From positions 1-43,811 of the forward strand of contig JAHBWO010000018.1 of the NCBI GenBank assembly GCA_019636945.1: a stretch of 43,811 nt of DNA. The letters run 5' to 3'. Numbering within the stretch: the stretch's first letter is position 1; each line of letters begins with the position of its first letter. This stretch comes from Nitrospira sp. Its GTDB lineage: Bacteria > Nitrospirota > Nitrospiria > Nitrospirales > Nitrospiraceae. Position numbers and translations under genes: made by a program. Shown here piece after piece: positions 22,825 through 32,128 of the stretch. The notes beneath the pieces are model-generated. The model saw only the letters and a program-made list of their open reading frames with translations, did not search any database and was not told the origin of the DNA.

Positions 22825-23952
22825 ATGACGACTTCTGCACCATCTCCCACAAGACCCACTATTCTCATCATTGATGATGAGGTAGGCCCGCGAGACGCAT
22901 TGAAAGTTGTTCTTGGTCCATTTTGTACCATTCACTGTGCTGAGAATGCCCGGACGGCACTTGAGCTGCTCAGACAGCAATCGATTGACCTGATTACTCT
23001 CGATCAAAAACTGCCGGATCGCCCCGGCCTCGAGCTCCTCCAAGAAATCAAGCTCGATTATCCCGATATAGAAGTGGTAATTGTCACTGGATACGGAAGT
23101 TTGAAATCAGCCATGGAAGGCATTCGCCACGGTGCGGCAGGTTACCTCCTGAAACCGTTTAATACCCACGAACTGACCACGCTCATTCAGCAGACAATCG
23201 AGAAGAAACGGCGGCTAGATTTTCTTCGGCGGTACCTCCGTAACTCACCGGAACTTTGGAGATCTCCGGAACAAAGCACCCATGCCTGGCAAACCCTCCA
23301 AGCCGACTACTTTTCCCTGTCTCCAAGCCATGAGCCCGTTGCGGTGATCTCCTCGCAGGACGAGATGAGGCTGCTTCCGCTGTTCTCCGACATCCTCGAG
23401 GCGACTGACCGTCAATTATTGAATCACTCGAGTCGTGTGAGTTTCTATGCCACATTGATGGCGGCTCGACTCAATCTTTCTCTCGCTGACCAAAAGGCCT
23501 TGGCTCTGGGAGCCTTTCTCCACGATATTGGTAAAACAAGCCTCCCTCACTATCGGTTTTCTGACGATCAAGTTCTTCCATCACGAGAACCTGTCTTGTG
23601 CCGAGAACATCCTGGCAACGGGGCTCGAATGATTGAGTCCTTGGGGCTCCCAGCTGAAGTCGGACAGATTATCGCTGCTCATCACGAGCGGTGGGATGGA
23701 CAAGGATATCCCCTGGGACTTCAGGGTGCAGAGATTCCGCGCTTGGCTCACATTGTCGGTATGGCTCAGCTGTTTGACCATTTGACGGCAGATGCTCCAG
23801 GACGCTCTCCCCTTTCCATGGAACAAGCCATTCAACGGATTGCAGACCCGTCGCTGATGCAGTTCGACCCACAGCTGCTGGAACTGTTCATCGACGTCGT
23901 CAAAGAATCGACCGCTTCCATCCCAACCATGACCGCCGTTCCAGCTGCCTAG
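22825..23952 (+). CDS. response regulator with HD-GYP domain
   Basis: This 375-aa protein has an N-terminal REC domain (ILIIDDEVGPRDA; acceptor Asp in LITLDQKLPDRPG; conserved K in LLKPF) and a C-terminal HD-GYP domain with the metal ligands in GAFLHDIGK and the signature HHERWDGQGYP. HD-GYP proteins hydrolyse cyclic di-GMP or cGAMP. The predicted sigma-54 promoter lies in its leader and the sigma-54 activator directly upstream, so it is likely a target of that circuit. Its stop codon is now TAG because an IS5-type element inserted after the TA; the original stop was TAA. Confidence 0.92.
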   Translation: MTTSAPSPTRPTILIIDDEVGPRDALKVVLGPFCTIHCAENARTALELLRQQSIDLITLDQKLPDRPGLELLQEIKLDYPDIEVVIVTGYGSLKSAMEGIRHGAAGYLLKPFNTHELTTLIQQTIEKKRRLDFLRRYLRNSPELWRSPEQSTHAWQTLQADYFSLSPSHEPVAVISSQDEMRLLPLFSDILEATDRQLLNHSSRVSFYATLMAARLNLSLADQKALALGAFLHDIGKTSLPHYRFSDDQVLPSREPVLCREHPGNGARMIESLGLPAEVGQIIAAHHERWDGQGYPLGLQGAEIPRLAHIVGMAQLFDHLTADAPGRSPLSMEQAIQRIADPSLMQFDPQLLELFIDVVKESTASIPTMTAVPAA

Positions 23953-24793
23953 GCTCAGGACTCATTCTTTGAGGTAGAAGATGACGGTTGCGGCGATGCA
24001 GATTGCCGAGAAAAATGTGTGTGCGCAGCGATCATAGCGCATGGCAATGCGACGCCAGTCCTTGATGCGCCCGAACATGATCTCGATCTTATGCCGCTGC
24101 GTGTACAGGGTTTTGCTATAGCGAGGCTTTTTCTTGCGATTCTTGCGTGGCGGAATGCAGGGCGTCATGCCCTTTTGTTTTAAGGCTGTGCGGAACCAAT
24201 CGGCGTCGTAGCCACGGTCGGCAATCAGGTAGCTGGTGGTTGGTAAGGAAGGCAGCAGCCGCTTGGCGCCAGTGTAATCGCTCATCTGCCCTTCCGAGAG
24301 CAGTAGGAGGAGAGGGCGGCCTTGTTCGTCGCAAACCGCGTGCAGCTTTGAGGTCAGACCACCTTTCGTGCGGCCAATGCACCTGGGAACCGCCCCTTTT
24401 TGAGCAGGCTGGCCGCAGTTCGGTGCGCTTTCAGATATGTGGCATCAATCATCAGGCCTTGCCTGGGGTCGGCGCTCTTCGCGAGCTCTCGGAAGATCAC
24501 GTTAAAAATCCCGGCCCGGCTCCAGCGCACAAACCGATTGTACCGTGTCTTGTGCGGCCCATACACCGCAGGCGCATCCTTCCACCGCAATCCGTTTTTG
24601 ATCACATATAGAATCCCACTGATCACGCGCCGGTCGTCCACGCGCTTGACACCGTGCGGCGTCGGGAAATACGGCACCATCCGGCTCATTTGCGTCCGGC
24701 TCAACATGAACACATCACTCATGGCCACCTCCAGCCATAGTGAATCACATCCACTATCTGTAGGGAATCCTCAAAATTAATGAGTCCTGAGCC
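23952..24793 (-). mobile_element. IS5-family insertion sequence (IS427-type)
   Basis: The element is 842 bp, ends in perfect 15-bp inverted repeats GGCTCAGGACTCATT, and is flanked by a TA duplication (23950-23951 and 24794-24795). The small size, two-frame transposase and TA target fit the IS427 group of IS5. It inserted in the stop codon of the HD-GYP gene without altering its protein. Confidence 0.92.
23962..24728 (-). CDS. IS5 family transposase (two frames, -1 shift)
   Basis: The first frame (24728-24354) starts near MSDVFMLSRTQMSRMVPYFP and carries the first catalytic Asp in LMIDATYLKAHRTA. The second frame (to 23962) has the other Asp in YLIADRGYDADWFR and the Glu in HKIEIMFGRIKDWRRIAMRY. 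The frames join by a -1 shift at CTC AAA AAG (A5 run at 24397-24401), after which reading continues GAVPRCIGRTKGGLTSKLHA. This is the usual expression mode of IS427-group elements. It looks intact and functional. Confidence 0.88.
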
Positions 24794-24977
24794 TAACAGG
24801 TTGTCGTCAAACGATAGACCGACCCCGATCTAGAATTTCGTCTACGAGCCAGAACATCCCTCAAAGCTGTTCAGAAAGGCCGCCGGTCGCGAAAGAGCGA
24901 TGCGTCTTCCTCTCCATATGTGGAACCTCTGATCGCCGCGAGCATGCCGCCAGCGGCCTTTTGAATAACCTGCGAGG

Positions 24978-26657
24978 CTACTCTTGTGCTCCGGCAATCA
25001 ACTCCGCAGCTGTCGCCCGCGTCTTCTGAGTCACCCGCTCACCGCCAAGCATGCGGGCAATTTCGCTCTCTCGACTGGCGCCGACTAAGGCACGCACCTT
25101 GGCTACCGTCCGTCCCTTGACCTCGGACTTTTCAACGCAGAAATGGTGGTCGGCCTGAGAGGCAACTTGCGGGAGATGGGTGATACACAACACTTGATGA
25201 TAGTGCCCCAAGGCGCGCAAACGCTTACCGATCGTAGCTGCTACGGCTCCTCCAACTCCCGTATCAATCTCATCAAAAATGAGCACCGGCACCCGATCCA
25301 CATCTGCAAGCACCGTTTTCAGCGCCAACATAACCCGAGAGAGCTCCCCACCTGAGGCCACACGGGCCATTGGTTTGAGGGGCTCACCGCTATTCGTCGA
25401 TAACAGAAACTCAACCCGATCAACCCCGTCCGGACCGTACTCGACGCCTGATTCCGCCGGCTCCACCTGAACAAGAAATCTCACGGGTCCCATCTTTAAC
25501 GCCTCGAGGTCTTTTCCGACCAGTCTCGTCAACGAGGTGGCCGCCTCGGTTCGCTTTTCCGAAAGCTGGCGCGCCAATCCAGCAACAACTTGTTGGTGTT
25601 CGTGGATCAGACGATCGTGCTGATCAAGCTCACTGCTGGAGCGGCTGAGCCGCTCCAGCTCCTCCTTCACCCGGCTCTGCGTAGCGAGCACGGCCTCGAT
25701 CGTCCCTCCATATTTCTTCTTCATCCTGTGGATGACCGCCAAACGATCCTCGATCGTCGTCAATCGGGATGGATCGGCATCCAGCCCTTCGACATACCCA
25801 CGAAGGCCATCCGCGACTTCCTTCAAGAGCACTCTGGATTCTGAGACAAGCCCCGCTGTAGTTTTCATCTCCGGATCGAGCTGAGCCAGTTCCCCTATCG
25901 CTCGCTCGACCAACGCCAAACCAGCCAAAATCCCCTGCCCATCCCCCTGAAGCTGAGCTTGAGCCTCCGATCCCAGCTCTTCTAGACGACGAGACGATGC
26001 TAACCGTTTCCGCTCGGCTTGGAGCCCTTCTTCCTCTCCAAGACGACAGGCTGCTTGATCCAATTCTTGTTGCTGAAAGCTCAACACGTCGTGCTGCTGC
26101 ATCCGCTGGTCGTTCGCAGCGGCCAACTCAGCACGCGTGCGACGGGCCCTGGCCCACGCTTGATGACTCGATTGGTATTGGCTCCGCAGATCCTGCAGAC
26201 GCCCGAATGCGTCCAGCACCTCCAGCTGAGCTGAGCTGGAGAGCAACGACTGCTGATCATGTTGACCATGGATATCGATGAGCGTACCGGCAAACTCTTC
26301 CAACGTGTGCGCCGGGCTGAGAACTCCGTTCAGATAGACTCGGTTTCTCCCGGACCGGGCAATTGTGCGTCGGATGATGAGTTCACAATCGTTCGGACCA
26401 AGAAGTGCTTGAGCCCGAAGCCGAGGAAGGATGGAATGAGTGGGTGGTATCTCGAAAACCGCTTCGAGCTGCGCTTCATCCTCACCAAACCGGATTTGCT
26501 CACTTGAAACACGACCGCCCACGAGAAGCGCAACCGCGTCGATCAACAGGGACTTCCCTGTCCCAGTCTCTCCGGTCAGTACGGTAAACCCCGAGTCGAT
26601 TTCCAGACTCAGTCGCTCAATGACGGCAAAATTCGTAATGCGCAGCTCAGTGAGCAT
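24978..26657 (-). CDS. recN: DNA repair protein RecN
   Basis: This 559-aa SMC-like ATPase has Walker A GETGTGKSLL (about 30-39), long coiled coils (about 150-360), an ABC signature region (VASGGELSRVMLALK) and Walker B VLIFDEIDTGVGG. RecN acts early in double-strand break repair by tethering ends for recombination. The length is normal. It starts 17 bp after the trxA stop and is the last gene of the folC-lptD-trxA-recN run. The 180 bp between its end and the IS5 element contains no gene that I can see. Confidence 0.96.
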   Translation of the reverse strand: MLTELRITNFAVIERLSLEIDSGFTVLTGETGTGKSLLIDAVALLVGGRVSSEQIRFGEDEAQLEAVFEIPPTHSILPRLRAQALLGPNDCELIIRRTIARSGRNRVYLNGVLSPAHTLEEFAGTLIDIHGQHDQQSLLSSSAQLEVLDAFGRLQDLRSQYQSSHQAWARARRTRAELAAANDQRMQQHDVLSFQQQELDQAACRLGEEEGLQAERKRLASSRRLEELGSEAQAQLQGDGQGILAGLALVERAIGELAQLDPEMKTTAGLVSESRVLLKEVADGLRGYVEGLDADPSRLTTIEDRLAVIHRMKKKYGGTIEAVLATQSRVKEELERLSRSSSELDQHDRLIHEHQQVVAGLARQLSEKRTEAATSLTRLVGKDLEALKMGPVRFLVQVEPAESGVEYGPDGVDRVEFLLSTNSGEPLKPMARVASGGELSRVMLALKTVLADVDRVPVLIFDEIDTGVGGAVAATIGKRLRALGHYHQVLCITHLPQVASQADHHFCVEKSEVKGRTVAKVRALVGASRESEIARMLGGERVTQKTRATAAELIAGAQE

Positions 26658-26674
26658 GGCTGCGACGAGACGGC

Positions 26675-27022
26675 CTAGGCAGTCCCAGCATGTTGAGCGA
26701 GAAGTGAATCAATCATTTCCTTGAATTGACGCTTTGGCCTGGCCCCGACCAGCTTCTCAACAGGCTGACCATTCTTAAAAAACAGAATGGTCGGAATACT
26801 CATCACCTGGTACCGACCAGCAACCTCAGGATTCTCATCAGTGTTCAACTTGCGAACTTTCAGTTTCCCGGCGTATTCTTTGGCTAATTCATCGACGATG
26901 GGAGCCACCATCTGGCAGGGCCCGCACCATACGGCCCAAAAATCAACCATCACAAGCTCCGAAGCCTTCATGACTTCTGCATCCCATGTGGAATCTTCTA
27001 CCTTCAAGGCATCACCAGCCAC
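26675..27022 (-). CDS. trxA: thioredoxin
   Basis: This 115-aa protein has the thioredoxin fold, the active site WCGPC in [15 protein letters not shown] and the cis-Pro region [13 protein letters not shown]. It is the cytoplasmic dithiol reductant and could recycle the Bcp peroxiredoxin in this window. It has no signal peptide. It lies downstream of lptD on the same strand. Confidence 0.96.
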   Translation of the reverse strand: MAGDALKVEDSTWDAEVMKASELVMVDFWAVWCGPCQMVAPIVDELAKEYAGKLKVRKLNTDENPEVAGRYQVMSIPTILFFKNGQPVEKLVGARPKRQFKEMIDSLLAQHAGTA

Positions 27023-27109
27023 GTCTTCCCCTCCTTACAGAGTTAACATCACGCACATATCACAACCCGGTCATCGTACCCTACCAGTGTTTTTAGAGTC
27101 AAATACGGA

Positions 27110-29578
27110 TCACCGCCCGGCTTGCACAGCGGGTCGAGTACCCGTGGTCTCGGAGACCTGTGGCGGCAATCCATAGGGTCCCCCCGGAGCCGGCCAAGGC
27201 AGTCCACGTTCTCCGTATACCAGCGGGTTCAACAACGTCCGCATGAGGACAGCTTCCGCGTTGCCCACACCGCCGACACCGGTAAAATTCAACATAAACC
27301 CGTACTGCTCACGATCGGGAAATTTGATGTAATGGAGCCCCAATGACCAGCACTTACATGGATTCTGATATAACGCGACGACGTCCAGTTCCGGGCTTCT
27401 GCCCTGTTTGACGTCATAATAGGCTTTGGCCCCGAATGTCCACCCCCAGGGGGTGCGGACCCCACCACCCATCGTTACAAATTGAATCTCTTTTGTCGGC
27501 GCAAACACTTCGTTGAAGGAGATGGGATTCCAAATGTCCCCACGCCTCACTCGATTGCCGTCCTTCGTATAGCGTTGCCCGACTTCAAAATACCAGTTGG
27601 TCCCCTCCTGAAATCGGAGATCCGTGTTGAATTGGCTGACAGTCAGCTGATACGGATCAAAAAATGCATCCATAGTCACGTACCGATTGATGGGAGGCCG
27701 CAGCGCCCAGGCTTGAGCGCCCTGACCAAAAATCGGAGTATCTAACTGTGACAGACTGCTCAGCGGAGGGAGATTGTTCCCGATCACGGCTCGCATCCAG
27801 ATGTCGGAGAATTTCTTGCCCTGGATAGGTACCGTCGCCGGCTGGATTGGCTGCGTGAACGAGCCAAGAAAAGGGGCGACGCCCGGTGTAAACTCACGCG
27901 CCAACGTCTGCACGGCTCCGACATGGTAGCTCTGAGCGACAGTGAGATCCAGCCAGTTGAACGCCGTCCTGGTACCCGATTCCAACACACGACTCCGGAG
28001 CATATAGGTCACGAGATTCTTCTTGGGGAGATCGTCGGCTTGATCGATTTGGGCCAATGCCGATTGTCTGGTGCTGGGCACATATTCATACGTCACCGTC
28101 GGTTCTATCGTATGCAACAGACTGCCGCCATCAGCCAATGCAAAGCGGCGTGTGAGCTTCGAGGTGGCATCGACCCCCAGCCAAAAAGTTTCTCGATGTT
28201 GGGCGTCCTCCGACTGAGCCCCCCTCGTGTAATAGACCTCCCGGAACTTCGCCTGCGGGCGAATAGCCAGGAGATGTCCCAGGTGAATCGGCTCCGTCGC
28301 GATGCCTGGAACGAGATTGAATCGATTGAGGGAAAATCCATCCTCCCGGTAAAAATTGACGTAGTTCCCTTCCATGCCGTACTGAACCGGTGAATTGAAC
28401 AGGGAGACATAGGGCAAGTTGTATCCGGCTTCAGGAAGGCGCTGGAAGGTATCTTTGCCGCCGGCCTGTAACGGCTGCAAATATAAACCCAAGAGATAGA
28501 GGTTGCCGTAGGGAAGCCGTTGGGAGAGTAACAGATTCGATTCAGCACTCGGCAGGGCTCGAAGGACGCCCGAGTTGCTCAACTGCTGATAAAAGTTCGG
28601 GTCGGTGACCAAATTAGCATTGGCCCGCAGCAACAAAGTGTTCGTAAGATATTGTGTATGGGTCCCGGTCACTGTTGCACGGGCTTGTTCGCCATTCTTC
28701 TCTCCGTCGGTTGCACCGGCCCCATCCGGGAGCTGGGTCTGCTGTAAATAACTCACGAACCATTTGCCGCGCGATCGACGGTCCAATATGTAGCGATATT
28801 CAAAATCAGACCCGTATCCCAATCGATTGTAGTAGGACGGGGAGATCGTCACATCCTGACTCGGACTGATCGCCCAGAAAAAGTGGGCCTGCGCACCAAA
28901 ACCAAACCGACTGTTGTACTTCGGAGTAGGAATCAGAAACCCGGTTTGTCGTCTCGCCATCGGATACGAGAAGGTAGGAAGAGGAATCGTCGGCACGTCC
29001 AAGATGCAGAACCATCCGCCTTTAAAGGCCAACGTATCACCAATCGTCATATCCACATCCTTGAAACGAAACCGCCAAGCCGGCACCTCTCCTTCTCGGG
29101 CATCACAGTTGGTAAAGCTGCCGTCTTTCACACGATAGTGGTATTCGGACAACCGCTGTAGATATTGACCCGACACAAGCGCATTACGCGAAGGAATAAA
29201 CAGCTCCCCGTGCGTGGCAATACCGGCCTCGGTATTGACATTCAACTCCAATCGCTCGGCTGTCACATCAGCTTGGACGTCGGTTAAGTGAACATGACCG
29301 ATGGCCGTAAGAATCCCGGGTAGGGCTTGAATGGTGGCGTGGTCGGCGGTCAGCGTGATCCCTCCCTGACGAATGACCACGGCCCCGTTCGCTTCGTAGA
29401 TTTCCTGTTCTTGTTGATAGTCGATCCGCTCCGCCGTGATGTCCAGAGGAGTAGAAGCCGAAGAAGATCCGGCACTTCCCCCTGGGTGATCGGCTGCGGA
29501 GACAGAAAGGGGTGAGAGCAGAAGCGTGAGGATGGTGAGCAGACCTCCTTGGCGAAGCCACGCGAGAGGATCCCCCAT
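27110..29578 (-). CDS. lptD: LPS-assembly protein LptD
   Basis: This 822-aa outer membrane protein has a signal peptide (WLRQGGLLTILTLLLSPLSV, cleavage near SAA-D), an OstA/LptA-like N-terminal beta-taco (about 40-150: LDITAERIDYQQEQEIYEANG), and a large C-terminal LptD beta-barrel (QTGFLIPTPKYNSRFGFGAQ, further strand repeats, and CKCWSLGLHYIKFPDREQYG). With LptE it places LPS in the outer leaflet. ATG 29578 is chosen because it lies one base after the folC stop; the frame is open upstream to 29761 within folC. Few cysteines are present compared with the E. coli protein. Confidence 0.93.
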   Translation of the reverse strand: MGDPLAWLRQGGLLTILTLLLSPLSVSAADHPGGSAGSSSASTPLDITAERIDYQQEQEIYEANGAVVIRQGGITLTADHATIQALPGILTAIGHVHLTDVQADVTAERLELNVNTEAGIATHGELFIPSRNALVSGQYLQRLSEYHYRVKDGSFTNCDAREGEVPAWRFRFKDVDMTIGDTLAFKGGWFCILDVPTIPLPTFSYPMARRQTGFLIPTPKYNSRFGFGAQAHFFWAISPSQDVTISPSYYNRLGYGSDFEYRYILDRRSRGKWFVSYLQQTQLPDGAGATDGEKNGEQARATVTGTHTQYLTNTLLLRANANLVTDPNFYQQLSNSGVLRALPSAESNLLLSQRLPYGNLYLLGLYLQPLQAGGKDTFQRLPEAGYNLPYVSLFNSPVQYGMEGNYVNFYREDGFSLNRFNLVPGIATEPIHLGHLLAIRPQAKFREVYYTRGAQSEDAQHRETFWLGVDATSKLTRRFALADGGSLLHTIEPTVTYEYVPSTRQSALAQIDQADDLPKKNLVTYMLRSRVLESGTRTAFNWLDLTVAQSYHVGAVQTLAREFTPGVAPFLGSFTQPIQPATVPIQGKKFSDIWMRAVIGNNLPPLSSLSQLDTPIFGQGAQAWALRPPINRYVTMDAFFDPYQLTVSQFNTDLRFQEGTNWYFEVGQRYTKDGNRVRRGDIWNPISFNEVFAPTKEIQFVTMGGGVRTPWGWTFGAKAYYDVKQGRSPELDVVALYQNPCKCWSLGLHYIKFPDREQYGFMLNFTGVGGVGNAEAVLMRTLLNPLVYGERGLPWPAPGGPYGLPPQVSETTGTRPAVQAGR

Positions 29579-29579
29579 G

Positions 29580-30878
29580 CTAGCCGCGAATCGGAGACAG
29601 ATCACAGCCACGTATTGCCGCTTTGATATCCCCGAGGAGCATAAGGGAGCCGGTGATGCAGATAAGATCACCTGGCATCGCCCGCCCTCTGGCAAGGGCC
29701 ACCGCGTCCGTCGGAAGCATCGCCTCTTGCACCGGTCCCGCCCATTCATCCAGCACCGCACGGAGCTCGTGAACCGTGGCGGATCGCGCGAGGGCCGCTT
29801 GAGTCAAGACGATCTCTGAGACAACCGGCAAGAGTGGGGTGATAAATCCCCGGTGATCCTTGTCCCGCATCATGCCCCAGACAAGGATCATCCGTGAATC
29901 CGGGTGCTGGACGGCATAATCAGTAAGATACCGTGCAAGCACCGCTGCCGCAGCCGGGTTATGCGCTCCATCGAGCACCACATGGGGTGCTTCGTCGATC
30001 GTTTCCAAACGCCCTTCCCAAGAGACCGTCCGCAAACCTTCCAGGACCGCCCCCTCGTCCAGGGTCATTCCTCGTTGATCGGCTGCCTCCAGGAGCGCCA
30101 ACGCGCAGGCGGCATTGTCCCATTGGTGGCGACCGACCAAACCGCACTCCACCCCCTCGATCACATGCGTGCCCCCTCGATACACCAGTCGCCCGTCGCG
30201 AGCCCGCTCCAGAGAGAATTCTCGACCAAGACGCCAGAGTGGTGCAGAGCGATCCTTGGCGAGACGGGACAAGACTTGTTCTGCCTCCTGCCCCATCCGG
30301 CCAATCACCACCGGCACGCAGGGCTTAATGATCCCACCTTTTTCAAAGGCAATGGCCTCTTCCGTCGTTCCCAAATACTCTTGATGGTCCATGCCGATCG
30401 TCGTAATCGCACAGGCCAGCGGCTGCTCGACCACATTGGTCGCATCAAACCGTCCCCCCAACCCAACCTCAAGAACGGCAACATCCACTGCTGATTCGGC
30501 AAAATGCAGAAAGGCGAGAGCCGTGGTCATCTCAAAAAACGTCGGATGCAGGTCATCCGCCAGCACCGCCCGCAATCGCGCGAGGAGCGCCTCGACCCGA
30601 TCCTCTGGAATCATCTGACCGTTGACACGAATGCGTTCACGAAAGTCGACAAGGTGGGGGGACGTATACAGCCCGACACGTCGACCAGCACGGTGAAGGA
30701 CCGCCGCTGCCATGGAAGCCGTGGATCCTTTGCCGTTCGTGCCCCCGACATGGAGGACCTGAAGCGACGACTGCGGACGACCCACTCGATCCAATAACAC
30801 GCGCATCGTCTCCAGACCCAGCTTGATGCCGTGTTTCTGGAGACCATAGAGATATTCGATCACTGAGGCATCGCTCAT
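29580..30878 (-). CDS. folC: folylpolyglutamate / dihydrofolate synthase
   Basis: This 432-aa Mur-ligase-like enzyme has the P-loop HVGGTNGKGSTA, SPHLVDFRERIRVNG, a DATNVV loop and TIGMDHQEYLG, and the C-terminal domain with VLDGAHNPAAAA. It adds glutamate to dihydropteroate and tetrahydrofolates. ATG 30878 is used, with ATG/CTG alternatives two codons upstream. It lies between accD and lptD on one strand, an arrangement often seen for accD-folC. Confidence 0.95.
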   Translation of the reverse strand: MSDASVIEYLYGLQKHGIKLGLETMRVLLDRVGRPQSSLQVLHVGGTNGKGSTASMAAAVLHRAGRRVGLYTSPHLVDFRERIRVNGQMIPEDRVEALLARLRAVLADDLHPTFFEMTTALAFLHFAESAVDVAVLEVGLGGRFDATNVVEQPLACAITTIGMDHQEYLGTTEEAIAFEKGGIIKPCVPVVIGRMGQEAEQVLSRLAKDRSAPLWRLGREFSLERARDGRLVYRGGTHVIEGVECGLVGRHQWDNAACALALLEAADQRGMTLDEGAVLEGLRTVSWEGRLETIDEAPHVVLDGAHNPAAAAVLARYLTDYAVQHPDSRMILVWGMMRDKDHRGFITPLLPVVSEIVLTQAALARSATVHELRAVLDEWAGPVQEAMLPTDAVALARGRAMPGDLICITGSLMLLGDIKAAIRGCDLSPIRG

Positions 30879-30903
30879 CAGCAAGCCGGGAGGATACAGG
30901 AAC

Positions 30904-31740
30904 CTAAAAATGATTTACGAGGGTACCGACCGTCTCCTTCAAACGCCGACGTTCAACGATCATGTCGATCATGCCGTGTTCGAGCAGAAATTCGGCACGC
31001 TGAAACTGGTCGGGTAATTGCTGCTTGATCGTTTGTTCGATCACGCGAGGGCCTGCAAACCCGATCAGAGCCTTGGGTTCCGCAATGATCACATCACCTA
31101 ACATCGCCACGCTGGCCGTGACTCCGCCGAATGTCGGATCGGAAAGAATGGAGATGAACGGCAGCTTGGCCTCACCCAGCTTCGCCACGGACGTCGAGGT
31201 TTTGGCCATCTGCATCAATGAGAGAATGCCCTCTTGCATCCGGGCTCCACCCGATGCGGTTACCAGGATCACGGGCAGTTTCAGTTCCAACGCACGATCG
31301 ATGGCACGACAGAGTTTTTCACCGACGACCGAACCCATACTCCCGCCCATAAAGCTGAAGTCGAACACACACAACACGATACGGCTTCCGTTCACCAATC
31401 CTTCTCCGATCACCAGGGCATCTTTGCGTCCGGTCTTGTCCTGATGAGCCTTCACCCGTTCACGATAGGGCTTGGTATCCTGAAACGCCAAGGGATCCTG
31501 CGCTTCCAATCCGGCATCCCATTCTTTGAACGTGCCAAGATCGATGAGTAACCCGATCCGTTCCGTCACGGAAATCGGAAAATGATACTCGCACTTCGGG
31601 CAGACCTTGTTGTTGCGGTCGACTTCCTTCCGATAGACGATCTCGCGGCAATGGTTGCACTTGAGCCACATTCCCTCGCTGCCTTTTGAGCGTGGAGGAG
31701 GAACGGAATCGTTGGGCTTCTCTTTTTTAAACCAAGCCAT
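30904..31740 (-). CDS. accD: acetyl-CoA carboxylase carboxyltransferase subunit beta
   Basis: This 278-aa protein has the N-terminal zinc ribbon (CNHC and CPKC, 16 residues apart) and the carboxyltransferase core with SGGARMQEGILSLMQMAKTS and a GFAGPRVIEQTI oxyanion segment. With AccA it transfers CO2 from biotin to acetyl-CoA in fatty acid synthesis. Translation starts at ATG 31740 or GTG 31743. It heads the accD-folC-lptD-trxA-recN run. Confidence 0.96.
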   Translation of the reverse strand: MAWFKKEKPNDSVPPPRSKGSEGMWLKCNHCREIVYRKEVDRNNKVCPKCEYHFPISVTERIGLLIDLGTFKEWDAGLEAQDPLAFQDTKPYRERVKAHQDKTGRKDALVIGEGLVNGSRIVLCVFDFSFMGGSMGSVVGEKLCRAIDRALELKLPVILVTASGGARMQEGILSLMQMAKTSTSVAKLGEAKLPFISILSDPTFGGVTASVAMLGDVIIAEPKALIGFAGPRVIEQTIKQQLPDQFQRAEFLLEHGMIDMIVERRRLKETVGTLVNHF

Positions 31741-31743
31741 CAC

Positions 31744-32128
31744 ACCCTCTCATTTCCGAACCTATTCAGGGGAAACGTCACTGTGAGCCCACACCTCAAC
31801 CGGATATCGCTTCCCATCACGTCGTCCGCCCGCTCACCATCAGCCAAACGAGCAAGCCGACTCCACACGCCGCAATAGAGACCGGTCCAGCTCGACCACA
31901 CCGGGGTGCGGCCGAGGCCCCACCAGAGGACCACAGCACTCAAGGCCAGCAGCCGGCGCCGTCTTGACAGAGTCCGAGAACATCATGGCTCCTCGTAGGG
32001 ATATCCCCCCGTCTCCGGAGTCATGCTGGAGTAAACCCAATCTCTTGCATGGTCGATTGTTGAACAGATGGACTGCCATAACCCCGTCGAGAATGGGGCC
32101 CATTGTAGCAAATCCGTTGGATAGAATC
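31744..32128. other. intergenic region moaA-accD
   Basis: About 385 bp with no convincing gene. A minus-strand frame from a TTG at 31943 reads LLALSAVVLWWGLGRTP and ends in a TGA that overlaps the accD start as TGATG. It could be a small membrane protein coupled to accD but lacks a ribosome site. A short GC stem (CCCCGTCGAGAATGGGG near 32082) may end moaA transcription. The accD promoter should lie here but I see no clear boxes. Confidence 0.3.
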
